The notes below the pieces were generated by a model. The model had not been told where the DNA came from and did not search any database. It worked only from the letters and a program-made list of their open reading frames with translations. This document shows, piece after piece, positions 35,384 to 43,551 of a DNA stretch of 64,000 nt. The position numbers and the translations under genes were made by a program. Position 1 is the stretch's first letter. The number at the start of each line of letters is the position of its first letter. Origin of the DNA: Rhodospirillaceae bacterium Spongia-Bin9 (lineage in GTDB: Bacteria > Pseudomonadota > Alphaproteobacteria > Bin65); NCBI GenBank assembly GCA_900197615.1, contig FZLR01000001.1:30914-94913 (forward strand), in the 5' to 3' direction.

Positions 35384-35914
35384 TCAGAACCCCGCGTCGG
35401 AGGACGCCACGGCGCTTGCCTTGCCGGCGCGGCGGTAGCGCAGCAGGAATTCGACGGTCAGCAGAGCGAAGGAAAGGCCGAAGACCAGGAGCATGTACCA
35501 GTTGGGAATGCGCAGGTCCTTGTCCGGCAGCGTGCCGAACGCATACTCGCTGATCGTTCCGGCGACGCCGCAGTAGCACATGACTGCGCACAGCAAGGCG
35601 CCGGCGATATCCAGCATTCTCTCGAGGCGCAGGGCGACGCGGTCCGGCAGCGCGGCGATGATAATATCGACCCGTACATGGGCGCCCTTGTTCAGAACCC
35701 AGGCCGCCGACAGGAACACGCCGACATACAGGCCGTATTCCGCGCCTTCGTGGAGCCACGGCAGGTTGCCCCAGCCGACCTTGCGCAAGAAAAGGTCCAA
35801 GGGGATCAGGAGTGCAAAAACGCCGATAGACGCCGCAACCAGCGCCGCGATGAAGCGGTTCACCTGCTCGAAGCCGGCCTCGAACAGGTCGAGAAAGGAA
35901 GGGGTCACCCGCAT
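35384..35914 (-). CDS. TRAP transporter small permease (DctQ), second system
   Basis: A 176-residue membrane protein with four hydrophobic segments. It has the DctQ features FLRKVGWGNLPWLHEGAEYGLYVGVFLSAAWVLNKGAHVRVDI and ends shortly after LRYRRAG. A longer frame upstream reads back through the terminator-like hairpin and lacks family sequence, so the ATG at 35914 was used. It lies 3 bp before the large permease. Confidence 0.85.
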   Translation of the reverse strand: MRVTPSFLDLFEAGFEQVNRFIAALVAASIGVFALLIPLDLFLRKVGWGNLPWLHEGAEYGLYVGVFLSAAWVLNKGAHVRVDIIIAALPDRVALRLERMLDIAGALLCAVMCYCGVAGTISEYAFGTLPDKDLRIPNWYMLLVFGLSFALLTVEFLLRYRRAGKASAVASSDAGF

Positions 35915-35929
35915 ATCGGAGCCCGGAAC

Positions 35930-35965
35930 AAAAAAGGGTAGCCGGCCGCAGGGGGCCGGCCACCC
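35930..35965 (-). terminator. Terminator-like attenuator between dctP and dctQ (second TRAP system)
   Basis: Read on the minus strand, GGGTGGCCGGCC and GGCCGGCTACCC form a 12-bp stem with one G-T wobble and a 6-base loop, followed directly by six T residues (35935-35930). This has every mark of an intrinsic terminator, yet it lies inside the operon, 16 bp after the binding protein stop. It should end most transcripts after dctP and let a fraction continue into the permease genes. Confidence 0.78.
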
Positions 35966-35981
35966 CTTCAAGCCACTAAGA

Positions 35982-36974
35982 TCAGCTCCCGCTGGTGAAC
36001 AACGCCTTGAGCTTCGGCCCGTGTTCCGGGCTGCGCTGGATGACTTCATCCCACGCCGCATCGCGCGCTGCGTCCGACCATTTCTTGGTGTCGGCTGCGT
36101 TGAAGGTGATCGTTTTCATACCGCCCTTGGCATGCCACGCGCGCTGTTTCTTGTTCAGCGCCTGAGCGGTCTCGCTGGTACCCTCGACCCGGCCTTCCCG
36201 TGCCAGCACGACGCCGGTGATAACGCCCTGTGCCGCCTTGCTCAGCGATTTCCACTTGCGCAGGTTGAGCAGGGTATGCAGCGACGAGTTGTAGAAGCCC
36301 GGATCGACCCGGTATTTGGTCACCTTGTGCCACGGCGGCGGATAACCGCGCAGCGGCCAGCCATAGCCCTGCACCGTGCCGTTTTCCATCAAGGTGTAAA
36401 TCTGGGGCATCGCCGCCCGCTGTACCGTGGCGCCCAGCTTCTTGAAGAAGGCCGTGTAGACCGGAGCAACGCGCAAGTGCAGGCCTTTCAGGTCCGGCCC
36501 CGCGATCGGCTTGCTGAGATACAGATGGAATTTGCCGAAATCGTGATGCCGCCCGACATATTGTATGCCCTTGGCGTTTAGCAGCTTCTGGACATAGGCG
36601 ACGGCACCGTTCTTGCGCAACTCGGCAAAGCTCTTTTCCTGCAGGCGCAGCACCGGCGCTTCAGGCAGCACGTTGCCGAAATAGGCTTCCGTGCAACCGA
36701 CGATGTCGTAGGCGCCCTTGGCCATGCGCTGTGTCATGGTAAACGGGCTGCCGATCGCCGGCGCGCCGCCCAGCATCTTGACCTGCACGACGCCCTTGCC
36801 CTTGGCGTTGATTTCCTTGGCGACGGCTTCGAACGGCCGGCCCGGCGGGGCGCCGATCGGGAAACAGCTGGCGCCGCGCAGCGTGACTTCCGCGGCGCTG
36901 ACCGCAGTCGGAACCGCGCCGGCGGCAAGCGCCACGGCGGCGACGGCCGGAACGGCGAATTTGTGCAACTTCAT
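35982..36974 (-). CDS. TRAP transporter solute-binding protein (DctP), second system
   Basis: A 330-residue binding protein with a Sec signal peptide (MKLHKFAVPAVAAVALAAGAVPTAVSA). The mature part opens AEVTLRGASCFPIG and carries DctP features such as INAKGKGVVQVKMLGGAPAIGS, LHLRVAPVYTAFFKKLGATVQ and MPQIYTLMENGTVQGYGWP. It captures the substrate for the permeases at 33905-35914. Two ATGs lie close together (36980 and 36974). The inner one has better spacing from the GGGAGGAA ribosome site and was chosen. The Rieske oxygenase genes just upstream suggest an aromatic or heterocyclic acid as substrate. Confidence 0.87.
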   Translation of the reverse strand: MKLHKFAVPAVAAVALAAGAVPTAVSAAEVTLRGASCFPIGAPPGRPFEAVAKEINAKGKGVVQVKMLGGAPAIGSPFTMTQRMAKGAYDIVGCTEAYFGNVLPEAPVLRLQEKSFAELRKNGAVAYVQKLLNAKGIQYVGRHHDFGKFHLYLSKPIAGPDLKGLHLRVAPVYTAFFKKLGATVQRAAMPQIYTLMENGTVQGYGWPLRGYPPPWHKVTKYRVDPGFYNSSLHTLLNLRKWKSLSKAAQGVITGVVLAREGRVEGTSETAQALNKKQRAWHAKGGMKTITFNAADTKKWSDAARDAAWDEVIQRSPEHGPKLKALFTSGS

Positions 36975-37079
36975 GGACATTTCCTCCCAGACTTACAAAC
37001 GGCCGACGGTTCGGGCCGAGCCCTGCCCGCTGGCCAGCAAAGTCCTGTCATAGCCCAGCGCCAGTCTGCGGACAACGCA

Positions 37080-37571
37080 TTATAGGGGAACGGCCAGCAG
37101 GCCGACGATGTTCGAGGTATCGAGCAGGACCAGCCTTTCCCGGAATTTCGGCGCCCCGTCCGCGAACTCGATCCGGTCGACATATTCGCCGGCGGAGAAC
37201 AGTTCCGAATGTCCCTCGGCGTCGGTCTGGATCACGGCATAGTTGGCCCTGGCGTGGTAGACCCCGTCCGACTCGCCGACGATATCGACGTTGGTAACGA
37301 GATGGCGGTCGGTGTGGAGGTTGTAATAGTTGGCGATCCGCAGCGATTTTACCCTGTCGCGCATCATCGCCTTGTTCTCGAAATACAGGATATAGCCGTA
37401 CAGGCCGGCATCCCGGTTTTCGCGCGACTGGATCAGGTAGCGTGCGTCGTCGAGGAAGAAGTCGGGCCATTCCTCCAGCCGGTCGTCGTCCAGGCAGCGG
37501 GCGTAGGCCTTGTTCATCTGCTCGATGGCGAACAGCGCGTCGCGGTCGACATCGAGCCCGATGCCGCTCAC
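37080..37571 (-). CDS. Ring-hydroxylating oxygenase beta (small) subunit
   Basis: A 163-residue protein of the SnoaL-like beta-subunit family of Rieske non-heme iron oxygenases. Family blocks are YARCLDDDRLEEWPDFFLDDARYLIQSRENRD, MMRDRVKSLR, and NYYNLHTDRHLVTNV. It has a structural role in the alpha3beta3 hexamer. The start is a GTG that overlaps the alpha subunit stop by 4 bp (GTGA); much longer open sequence upstream lies in the alpha gene and is not coding in this frame. Confidence 0.85.
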   Translation of the reverse strand: MSGIGLDVDRDALFAIEQMNKAYARCLDDDRLEEWPDFFLDDARYLIQSRENRDAGLYGYILYFENKAMMRDRVKSLRIANYYNLHTDRHLVTNVDIVGESDGVYHARANYAVIQTDAEGHSELFSAGEYVDRIEFADGAPKFRERLVLLDTSNIVGLLAVPL

Positions 37572-38860
37572 CTCTCCGGCCGCCCCGCGACAGGTCCGGC
37601 GGTCGGGTCGTCCGGCGGCGCAAAGCCCATGAACCGGGCGTAGCCCTTCCACATGGCGCGCAGGTTGGCTTCGCTGACCATGTGGTCGATCCGGTCGGGA
37701 GTCGTGTCGGTCCCGTCCATCGCCACCAGTGACGCACCCTTGCCGTTGCCCAGCGCGATGCGCGCCTGCAGCTTCTCCACCACTTCGGCGTCTTCCATCG
37801 CGACATAACCCGCCGGCCCGAACTGGTTGTTCTGGAACAGATGCTCGCGCAGGCACGCCGGATCGTCGGCATAGGTGAAGTAGGTGTAGTGCACTTCGAA
37901 CCGGTCCGGCGCCTTGGGTCGGAACTGGCGGATACTGAAGGCGCTGCCGATCAGCGTGAACAGGCAGTTCGGGAAAATGCCGACGATCGAAATGGCGATG
38001 TTGTCGGGCAATGCGGTGCGAAAGGCGGCGACCCGCGGCTCCTCAAGCCTGATCCGCGGCCTCGGGGCACCGGGATCCTGGTAGATCGTCAGCAGACAGT
38101 GCGTGCCTTCGTGCCACATCTCGGCGCGCGCCTGCTGGTCCGGCTGGACGATGCCGAAGGCGCCGAAAAACTTGTGTAGCTGGGGCGCGTGGTAGAAGTC
38201 GCGCGAATTCTCGTAAAGCAGCTTCCAGTTGGCGCGGATGGTGTGGCGCTGGTAGCCGGTCAACATCATCGGTCGGGCGAACACCGCCGACAGGCGCTCG
38301 CGGATCGCCGGCCCCAGATAGTCTTCGAGCGGCAGCGCGTCGTCGGAGAAGGTGCCGAAGACGACGCCGGCCCAGCTCGCAACCCTGAGCGGCTGCATCC
38401 GGTGCTCCGACTTGTCGAACGAAGCGTCGTAGCCGCCGACGCCGGCGCGGCCCTTCTCCCAGGGCACGCCGGTTACCCGTCCCGCCCGGTCGTAGCTCCA
38501 GTTGTGGTAGATGCAGGTGAAGCCGCGCGCGTTGCCGCGCGGCTTGCGTACGACTTCCGCCCCGCGATGGGCGCAGCGGTTGACGAAACCGCGTAATGCG
38601 CCGCCCTCGTCGCGCACCAGCACAACCGGCGTCGCGCCGACATAGCAGGTGGTGTAATCGCCGGCTTCGGGAAGCTCGACCTCAAGCCCGAGATAGCTCC
38701 AGTGCGGGCCGCGAAAGAGCCGCTCGTCCTCAAGTTCGTGAATATGGGGATCGCAGAACAGCTCGAACGGCACCCGGCTCCAGCCTTCGGCCGGCCAGAC
38801 CGGGCCGCCGCTGTTGCTGAGGGCGTCGATCCCGCCGGTGCTTCCTGCCGGTTCCGTCAC
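37568..38860 (-). CDS. Rieske ring-hydroxylating oxygenase alpha (large) subunit
   Basis: A 430-residue oxygenase alpha subunit. The Rieske [2Fe-2S] ligands are Cys96, His98, Cys116 and His119 (CAHRG and CIYHNW, 17 residues apart). The mononuclear iron site is expected in the segment ENSRDFYHAPQLHKFF, with the carboxylate further on. It activates oxygen to dihydroxylate or oxidatively attack a ring or methyl group; ferredoxin and reductase genes are not in the window. A GTG at 38860 with a GGGAAGCG ribosome site gives the normal N-terminus. It is coupled to the beta subunit and lies 37 bp after the isomerase gene. The substrate is unknown. Confidence 0.87.
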   Translation of the reverse strand: MTEPAGSTGGIDALSNSGGPVWPAEGWSRVPFELFCDPHIHELEDERLFRGPHWSYLGLEVELPEAGDYTTCYVGATPVVLVRDEGGALRGFVNRCAHRGAEVVRKPRGNARGFTCIYHNWSYDRAGRVTGVPWEKGRAGVGGYDASFDKSEHRMQPLRVASWAGVVFGTFSDDALPLEDYLGPAIRERLSAVFARPMMLTGYQRHTIRANWKLLYENSRDFYHAPQLHKFFGAFGIVQPDQQARAEMWHEGTHCLLTIYQDPGAPRPRIRLEEPRVAAFRTALPDNIAISIVGIFPNCLFTLIGSAFSIRQFRPKAPDRFEVHYTYFTYADDPACLREHLFQNNQFGPAGYVAMEDAEVVEKLQARIALGNGKGASLVAMDGTDTTPDRIDHMVSEANLRAMWKGYARFMGFAPPDDPTAGPVAGRPER

Positions 38861-38897
38861 GATTTCGCTTCCCCGACCCGGCGGTCCGGGCGGCGGC

Positions 38898-39740
38898 CTA
38901 TCCGGCAGCAGCCCCGCCGAGAGCGAGATCCTCGTACTCCGGCGTCTGTTTCGTCTGCATCGCGGCGGCTGCCTTGCGCAGGTCATCCGAAATTATCATG
39001 CCGGCGTTCCAGGTCGCGACAAAGTTGAGACCGTCGGCGATGCTGTGGTCGCGGGTGTAGTTCAGCATTTCCTTGGTGCCGGTCACGGCGAGCGGCGAAT
39101 GGGCCGCGATATTGCCGGCAATGGCCGCGACCTCCACCAGCATCGTCGCATGGTCCGGATACACCGAATTGACGAAACCGCAGGCCTTCGCCTCGTCCGC
39201 GCGCATGCGTCGGCCGGTGTAGCAAAGCTCCCGGGCCAGCCCGTCCGGCATCGTCCTGGGCAGGCGCTGGAGAGTGCCGACATCGGCCGTCATGCCGACC
39301 TCGATCTCCTTGACCTGGAAGAAGGCGTCGGCCGTGCAGTAGCGCATGTCGGCTGCCGTGATCATGTCCATGCCGCCGCCGATGCAGCCGCCCTGGACCG
39401 CCACGAGAACCGGCACCCGCGCCCGTTCCATGACGGAGAAGCTCTCCTGGAAATCGAGGACCGACCGGCGCAGCCATTCGCGTTTGCGCGATTCTTCGAG
39501 ACCGGTGGAGGTTTCGATCAGCTGACCCAGCAGGGCCAAGTCTATGCCAGCCGTAAAGTGCGGGCCGGTCGAGGCGATGACGACGGCGCGCACCGCCGGA
39601 TCCTCGCCGATCGCTCCGAAAACCGCCTTCATCTCGTCCCAGAATTCGCGCGACATGGCGTTGCGCTTTTCCGGCCGGTTCAGCGTGATCGTCGCCACGC
39701 TGTCGGCGACGGCATAATCGAAGGCGGTATAGGCGGGCAT
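38898..39740 (-). CDS. Delta(3,5)-delta(2,4)-dienoyl-CoA isomerase-like crotonase
   Basis: A 280-residue crotonase-fold protein. Its closest resemblance is to ECH1: HFTAGIDLALLGQL in the oxyanion hole, then GGCIGGGMDMITAADMRYCTADAFFQVKEIEVGMTADVGTLQRLPR. The three acidic residues that define dienoyl-CoA isomerase (Asp in GGGMDMI, Glu in VKEIEVG, Asp in TADVGTL) are all present. It would shift double bonds in a 3,5-dienoyl-CoA during breakdown of unsaturated or ring-derived acids. The ATG at 39740 was chosen because earlier residues do not match the family. The adjoining Rieske oxygenase hints at a ring-opening route. Confidence 0.83.
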   Translation of the reverse strand: MPAYTAFDYAVADSVATITLNRPEKRNAMSREFWDEMKAVFGAIGEDPAVRAVVIASTGPHFTAGIDLALLGQLIETSTGLEESRKREWLRRSVLDFQESFSVMERARVPVLVAVQGGCIGGGMDMITAADMRYCTADAFFQVKEIEVGMTADVGTLQRLPRTMPDGLARELCYTGRRMRADEAKACGFVNSVYPDHATMLVEVAAIAGNIAAHSPLAVTGTKEMLNYTRDHSIADGLNFVATWNAGMIISDDLRKAAAAMQTKQTPEYEDLALGGAAAG

Positions 39741-39845
39741 GGCGGAATTCCGGGAACGGTTTCGCAACGGTCCGTTGCAGACCGGGCGACCATACCGGCT
39801 GCCGTACCGGCTGCCAGCCCCTTATTTCGGCTCAGACCCGGCCGT

Positions 39846-40739
39846 CTACAGGCCGGCGGCCCGCCGCGCCTCGCCCAGCCATTCCATGGCCCGCCCGACG
39901 CCGCCGAACGGGAAGATGTGCAGCCCGGCGATCTCCGGCAACGGATCGTCGCCCGCTGCGGCGACCAGGCCGGCGATCAGGTCGTCGGGCTTCACGGTCC
40001 GGCGGATCAGCTTCACGCTGCCGGCGCCCTGGCGCATCAACGCGCGGGTCGATACGCCAATGCCGCAGATTTTGGCGTAGCGCAGCAGGGTTGCCAGGTC
40101 GGCCGGTCCCGCTATGCCGAGGCGCACCGGCAGGCCGACGCCCAGGCCGCGCAGCGTCTGCGCCCAATCGACCACCGTTGCGCCGTCGAAGACGAACTGG
40201 GTGACGAAATCGAAGTCGGCGTCGCTGCTGCGGGCGTAGCGATCCTTATCGAGCATCGCCTGGCGCAGGGCATTGGCGCCGATGATCCGGTTACCCTCCG
40301 GATGGGCGCCGACATGGACGGTTCGCAGGCCGTGGCGCTCCAGCGCGCCCGTCAGCAGCACATCCATGGTCTCGGCATAAGGCCCGGCAACTTCCGGCCG
40401 GTCGCCGGCGATCGCCAAGGCCTCGCGGCAGCCGGCCTCGCCGGTCAGGCGATAGAGGAAATCCTCCAGCGCTGCATGGCTCGGTAACGCCCGGGCCGCG
40501 ATGTGCGGGACGGCAATATAGCCGCGGTCGTTCAGCGTCTTCGCGGCAGCCACCGTATCGGCGCGGTCGCGCGACGGCAGAGAGGCGACGAAGATTCGGG
40601 AGCCCGCTGGAACGTGCGCGCACACCTTGTCGACCTGATCCGGGTCCGGCAGGGTTTCCGTCGATACCTGCGACAGCAGGCGCTGCAAGAGCGGTTGCGG
40701 ATTCTGCGGATAGGCTGCGGAGCGACGATCGTATTTCAT
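39846..40739 (-). CDS. Methylenetetrahydrofolate reductase-like protein
   Basis: A 297-residue protein of the MTHFR TIM-barrel superfamily. Supporting segments are EALAIAGDRPEVAGPYAETMDVL, TVHVGAHPEGNRII, DADFDFVTQFVFDGATVVDWAQTL, LPVRLGIAGPADLATLLRYAKICGIGVS and the C-terminal IAGLHIFPFGGVGRAMEWL. The order matches MTHFR (flavin and folate sites), but conservation is looser than in MetF, so it may be a paralog. In other alphaproteobacteria such paralogs sit near oxidative demethylases and handle one-carbon units as folate. Next to a Rieske oxygenase, an O- or N-demethylation role is possible. Confidence 0.75.
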   Translation of the reverse strand: MKYDRRSAAYPQNPQPLLQRLLSQVSTETLPDPDQVDKVCAHVPAGSRIFVASLPSRDRADTVAAAKTLNDRGYIAVPHIAARALPSHAALEDFLYRLTGEAGCREALAIAGDRPEVAGPYAETMDVLLTGALERHGLRTVHVGAHPEGNRIIGANALRQAMLDKDRYARSSDADFDFVTQFVFDGATVVDWAQTLRGLGVGLPVRLGIAGPADLATLLRYAKICGIGVSTRALMRQGAGSVKLIRRTVKPDDLIAGLVAAAGDDPLPEIAGLHIFPFGGVGRAMEWLGEARRAAGL

Positions 40740-41052
40740 GGTCGTGCCGATCGGCCGGGCCCGAGGCGCCTTCGCTGCACGGGCCGATGCAGGGTGGGAG
40801 CGGCCTCTACGCCCTTTATCCGGCGTTGGAAAGCGAAAAATTGCAGGCCGAAATCACAGCTTCGTGTACGGTCGTTCGCGAGGCCCGAACCGGGGCAGAC
40901 CGATCGAGTCCGGCGCTCGCGCCGGCGCCGCGGAATCCGCTTGCCGCTCCGGCCCGGCACGCTAAGTTTGGCGCACCCTACCGGGCGCTGCCGCGCCCTT
41001 TGACGACCGGAACGGCGTCGGTGCGCCGGCAATCCAACAGGCAAGAAGAACG
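40740..41052. other. 313-bp divergent intergenic region, no gene
   Basis: The region separates the leftward MTHFR-like gene and the rightward CoxL-like gene. Short open frames exist on both strands but show no ribosome site or family. I saw no clear -10/-35 pair or palindrome longer than about 6 bp apart from GC-rich stretches such as GCGCTCGCGCCGGCGC near 40915. It must contain promoters for both neighbours. Confidence 0.4.
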
Positions 41053-43362
41053 ATGACCAAATTCGGAGTTGGCCAGGCTGCGGCCCGTGTCGAGGATCGG
41101 GTGCTGGTGACCGGCGCCGGCGCCTATACCGACGATACCTCTATCGACGGCCAGGCCTGGGCCCATGTCCTGCGCTCTCCGCACGCCCACGCCCGCATTC
41201 TCGGCATCGATATCGCAGACGCCGCGGCGTCGCCGGGCGCGGTCGGCGTCCTGACCGGCGCGGACATGACCGCCGACGGCCTGGGCGACCTGCCCTGCAT
41301 GCTTCCGGTCGAGAACCGGGACGGTTCGCAGCGCCCGGACTCGCCCCACGGCATTCTGGCGAGAGACCGGGTGCGCCATGTCGGTCATCCGGTCGCGCTG
41401 GTTGTCGCCGAGACCCCGGCGCAGGCGCGCGACGCCGCCGAACGGATAGCGGTGGACTATGAGGAACTGCCCGCGACCGTCCATACCGAGCATTCGACGG
41501 CGGAAGACGCTCCCCTCCTCTACGACCACATCCCCAACAATACGATCTACGACTGGCACAAGGGCGACGAGGCCGCCGTCGAGGCGGCGCTGGCCCGGGC
41601 CGACCATGTCTGCGAACTCCGGCTGGTCAACAACAGAGTGGTCGCCAATCCGATGGAGCCGCGCAGCGCGCTCGCCCACCATGACGCGGCGAGCGGGCGC
41701 ACGACGCTCGCGACCACGACCCAGGGACCGAGCCTGGTCCGCGACATCCTCGCCCAGCCGGTCTTCGGGATCGATCCGTCGAACCTGCGCGTCACCACCG
41801 GCCATGTCGGCGGCGGTTTCGGGATGAAGGTGTTTCCGCACGCGGAACAGGCGCTGGCGATCTGGGCGGCGCGCCGTCTCGGCCGGCCGGTCAAATGGAC
41901 CTCCGAGCGCTCCGAGGGCTTCCTTTCCGACGTCCAGGCGCGGGACAACATCACCTACTGCAAGCTCGGCCTGGACGAGAACGGCAGGATCCTCGCCCTG
42001 CGCGCCGACACCTTCGCCAACGAGGGCGCCTACCTGTCGGCGTTCGCCCCGCTGGTCGCCTGCGACGGCATGGACATGCTGGTCGGGCTCTACGACATCC
42101 CGTTCGTCTATACGACGGTGAAAGGCGTGCTGACCAATACGGTGCCGGTCGATGCCTATCGCGGCGCCGGGCGGCCGGAAGCCGCCTATATAATCGAACG
42201 GATAATCGACAAGGCGGCCAGGGAAACCGGCCGTTCGCCCGACGAAGTCCGCCGGATCAACTTTATCCGGCCGGAACGGATGCCCTACGCCACCTGCCTG
42301 GGCGACACCTATGACAGCGGCGATTTCGAACCGCTGATGGACGAAGCGATGGCGCAGGCCGACTGGGCCGGCTTCGAGGCCCGGCGGGCCAAATCGGCGA
42401 AGCGCGGCAAGTATCGCGGCATCGGCCTCGCCACCTATATCGAGCGCTGCGGCGGCGGTCCGCCCGAGGTTGCGGCCGGCAGCTTCGGCGACGACGATAT
42501 TCTCACCGTCGCCATAGGGACGATGGATAACGGCCAGGGTCACCAGACGGCTTACAGCCAGATCCTGTCCGGAGAACTGGGCATCGACGCCGAGAATATC
42601 CGCATCTTCCAGGGCGATTCGGACCGCGCCCCGCCCGGCATGACCGGCGGTTCCCGTTCCGTGCCGGTCGGCGGCGCGGCGATGCTGGGCCTGGCCGCGG
42701 CGATCGTCGACAAGGGCCGGCAAACCGCTGCGGACATGCTGGAGGCTGCCGCCGCGGACATCGAATACGGCGACGGCTCTTATCGGATCGCCGGCACCGA
42801 CCGGGAGGTGTCGCTGTTCGATGTCGCGCGGAAAGCGAAACGCAACGGCGAACCGCTGGACGACAGCTTCGAACGGACTCCGGAAGCCTCGACCTTTCCC
42901 AACGGCGCCCATGTCGTCGAGATCGAGGTCGATGCCGAGACGGCCGAGATCGAGATCCTGCGCTATACGGTGGTCGACGATTTCGGCGACGTCATCAATC
43001 CGCTTCTGCTGGAAGGCCAGGTCCATGGCGGAATCGTGCAGGGGCTGGGGCAGGCCCTACACGAATTCACCTGGTACGATCCGGCGAGCGGCCAGCTCGA
43101 GACCGGCTCATTCATGGACTACAACATGCCCAAGGCGCAGCAATTCCCCTTCTTCCGCTTCGGCACCCGCAACGTGCGCTGCACAACCAACCCGCTCGGC
43201 ATCAAGGGCGCGGGCGAGGCCGGCGCCATCGGCGCGCCCCCGGCCGCGATCAATGCCCTGGTGGATGCCCTGCAACCGGTGACCGGAATCGATCACATCG
43301 ACATGCCGGCGACGCCGCTGGCCGTCTTCCGGGTGCTGAACGGCGCGCGCAAGGCGGCCTGA
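41053..43362 (+). CDS. Orphan molybdenum hydroxylase large subunit (CoxL-like, form II)
   Basis: A 769-residue xanthine-dehydrogenase-family molybdopterin subunit. The N-terminal domain reads RVEDRVLVTGAGAYTDD; the molybdenum domain has GHVGGGFGMKVFPHAEQAL, the active loop AYRGAGR at residues 368-374, MDNGQGHQTAYSQIL, and KGAGEAG with the catalytic Glu722. AYRGAGR is the form II (uncharacterised) loop, not the AYRCSFR loop of true CO dehydrogenase. It hydroxylates an aldehyde or N-heterocycle with water as oxygen donor. The FAD and iron-sulfur subunits are missing from the window, so they must be elsewhere or borrowed. Downstream are a thiolase-like gene, a DUF35-SDR fusion and a cyclase. Confidence 0.85.
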   Translation: MTKFGVGQAAARVEDRVLVTGAGAYTDDTSIDGQAWAHVLRSPHAHARILGIDIADAAASPGAVGVLTGADMTADGLGDLPCMLPVENRDGSQRPDSPHGILARDRVRHVGHPVALVVAETPAQARDAAERIAVDYEELPATVHTEHSTAEDAPLLYDHIPNNTIYDWHKGDEAAVEAALARADHVCELRLVNNRVVANPMEPRSALAHHDAASGRTTLATTTQGPSLVRDILAQPVFGIDPSNLRVTTGHVGGGFGMKVFPHAEQALAIWAARRLGRPVKWTSERSEGFLSDVQARDNITYCKLGLDENGRILALRADTFANEGAYLSAFAPLVACDGMDMLVGLYDIPFVYTTVKGVLTNTVPVDAYRGAGRPEAAYIIERIIDKAARETGRSPDEVRRINFIRPERMPYATCLGDTYDSGDFEPLMDEAMAQADWAGFEARRAKSAKRGKYRGIGLATYIERCGGGPPEVAAGSFGDDDILTVAIGTMDNGQGHQTAYSQILSGELGIDAENIRIFQGDSDRAPPGMTGGSRSVPVGGAAMLGLAAAIVDKGRQTAADMLEAAAADIEYGDGSYRIAGTDREVSLFDVARKAKRNGEPLDDSFERTPEASTFPNGAHVVEIEVDAETAEIEILRYTVVDDFGDVINPLLLEGQVHGGIVQGLGQALHEFTWYDPASGQLETGSFMDYNMPKAQQFPFFRFGTRNVRCTTNPLGIKGAGEAGAIGAPPAAINALVDALQPVTGIDHIDMPATPLAVFRVLNGARKAA

Positions 43363-43394
43363 CCTTGCCCGAACGCCGGCCGCTGCCCAGACGG

Positions 43395-43544
43395 ATGCCG
43401 GGACGGATGCCGGCCCCCTGGTGGGCGGCGGCGATCCTGGCAGTGGCCTCGCTGCTAATCCCGGCGCTGACCGAAGCCCGAACAGCCGGCGCGACAGCGG
43501 CCGTTACGGTCACGCCCGGTTCGGGTGAGACGGGCCGGCCATGA
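43395..43544 (+). CDS. Possible small exported/membrane protein between coxL-like and thiolase-like genes
   Basis: An open frame from an ATG at 43395 (or a TTG at 43365) encodes 49 residues with a clear signal-anchor pattern: a short basic start, the hydrophobic PWWAAAILAVASLLIPALTEA and a polar Thr/Gly-rich tail. The stop is 7 bp before the thiolase-like start. I know no family. No strong ribosome site is visible, so the call rests on position and the hydrophobic segment. Confidence 0.3.
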   Translation: MPGRMPAPWWAAAILAVASLLIPALTEARTAGATAAVTVTPGSGETGRP

Positions 43545-43551
43545 CCGCCCC

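Noticed and set aside
41053..43362. True carbon monoxide dehydrogenase
   Set aside because: The active loop is AYRGAGR, not AYRCSFR, and coxM and coxS are absent.
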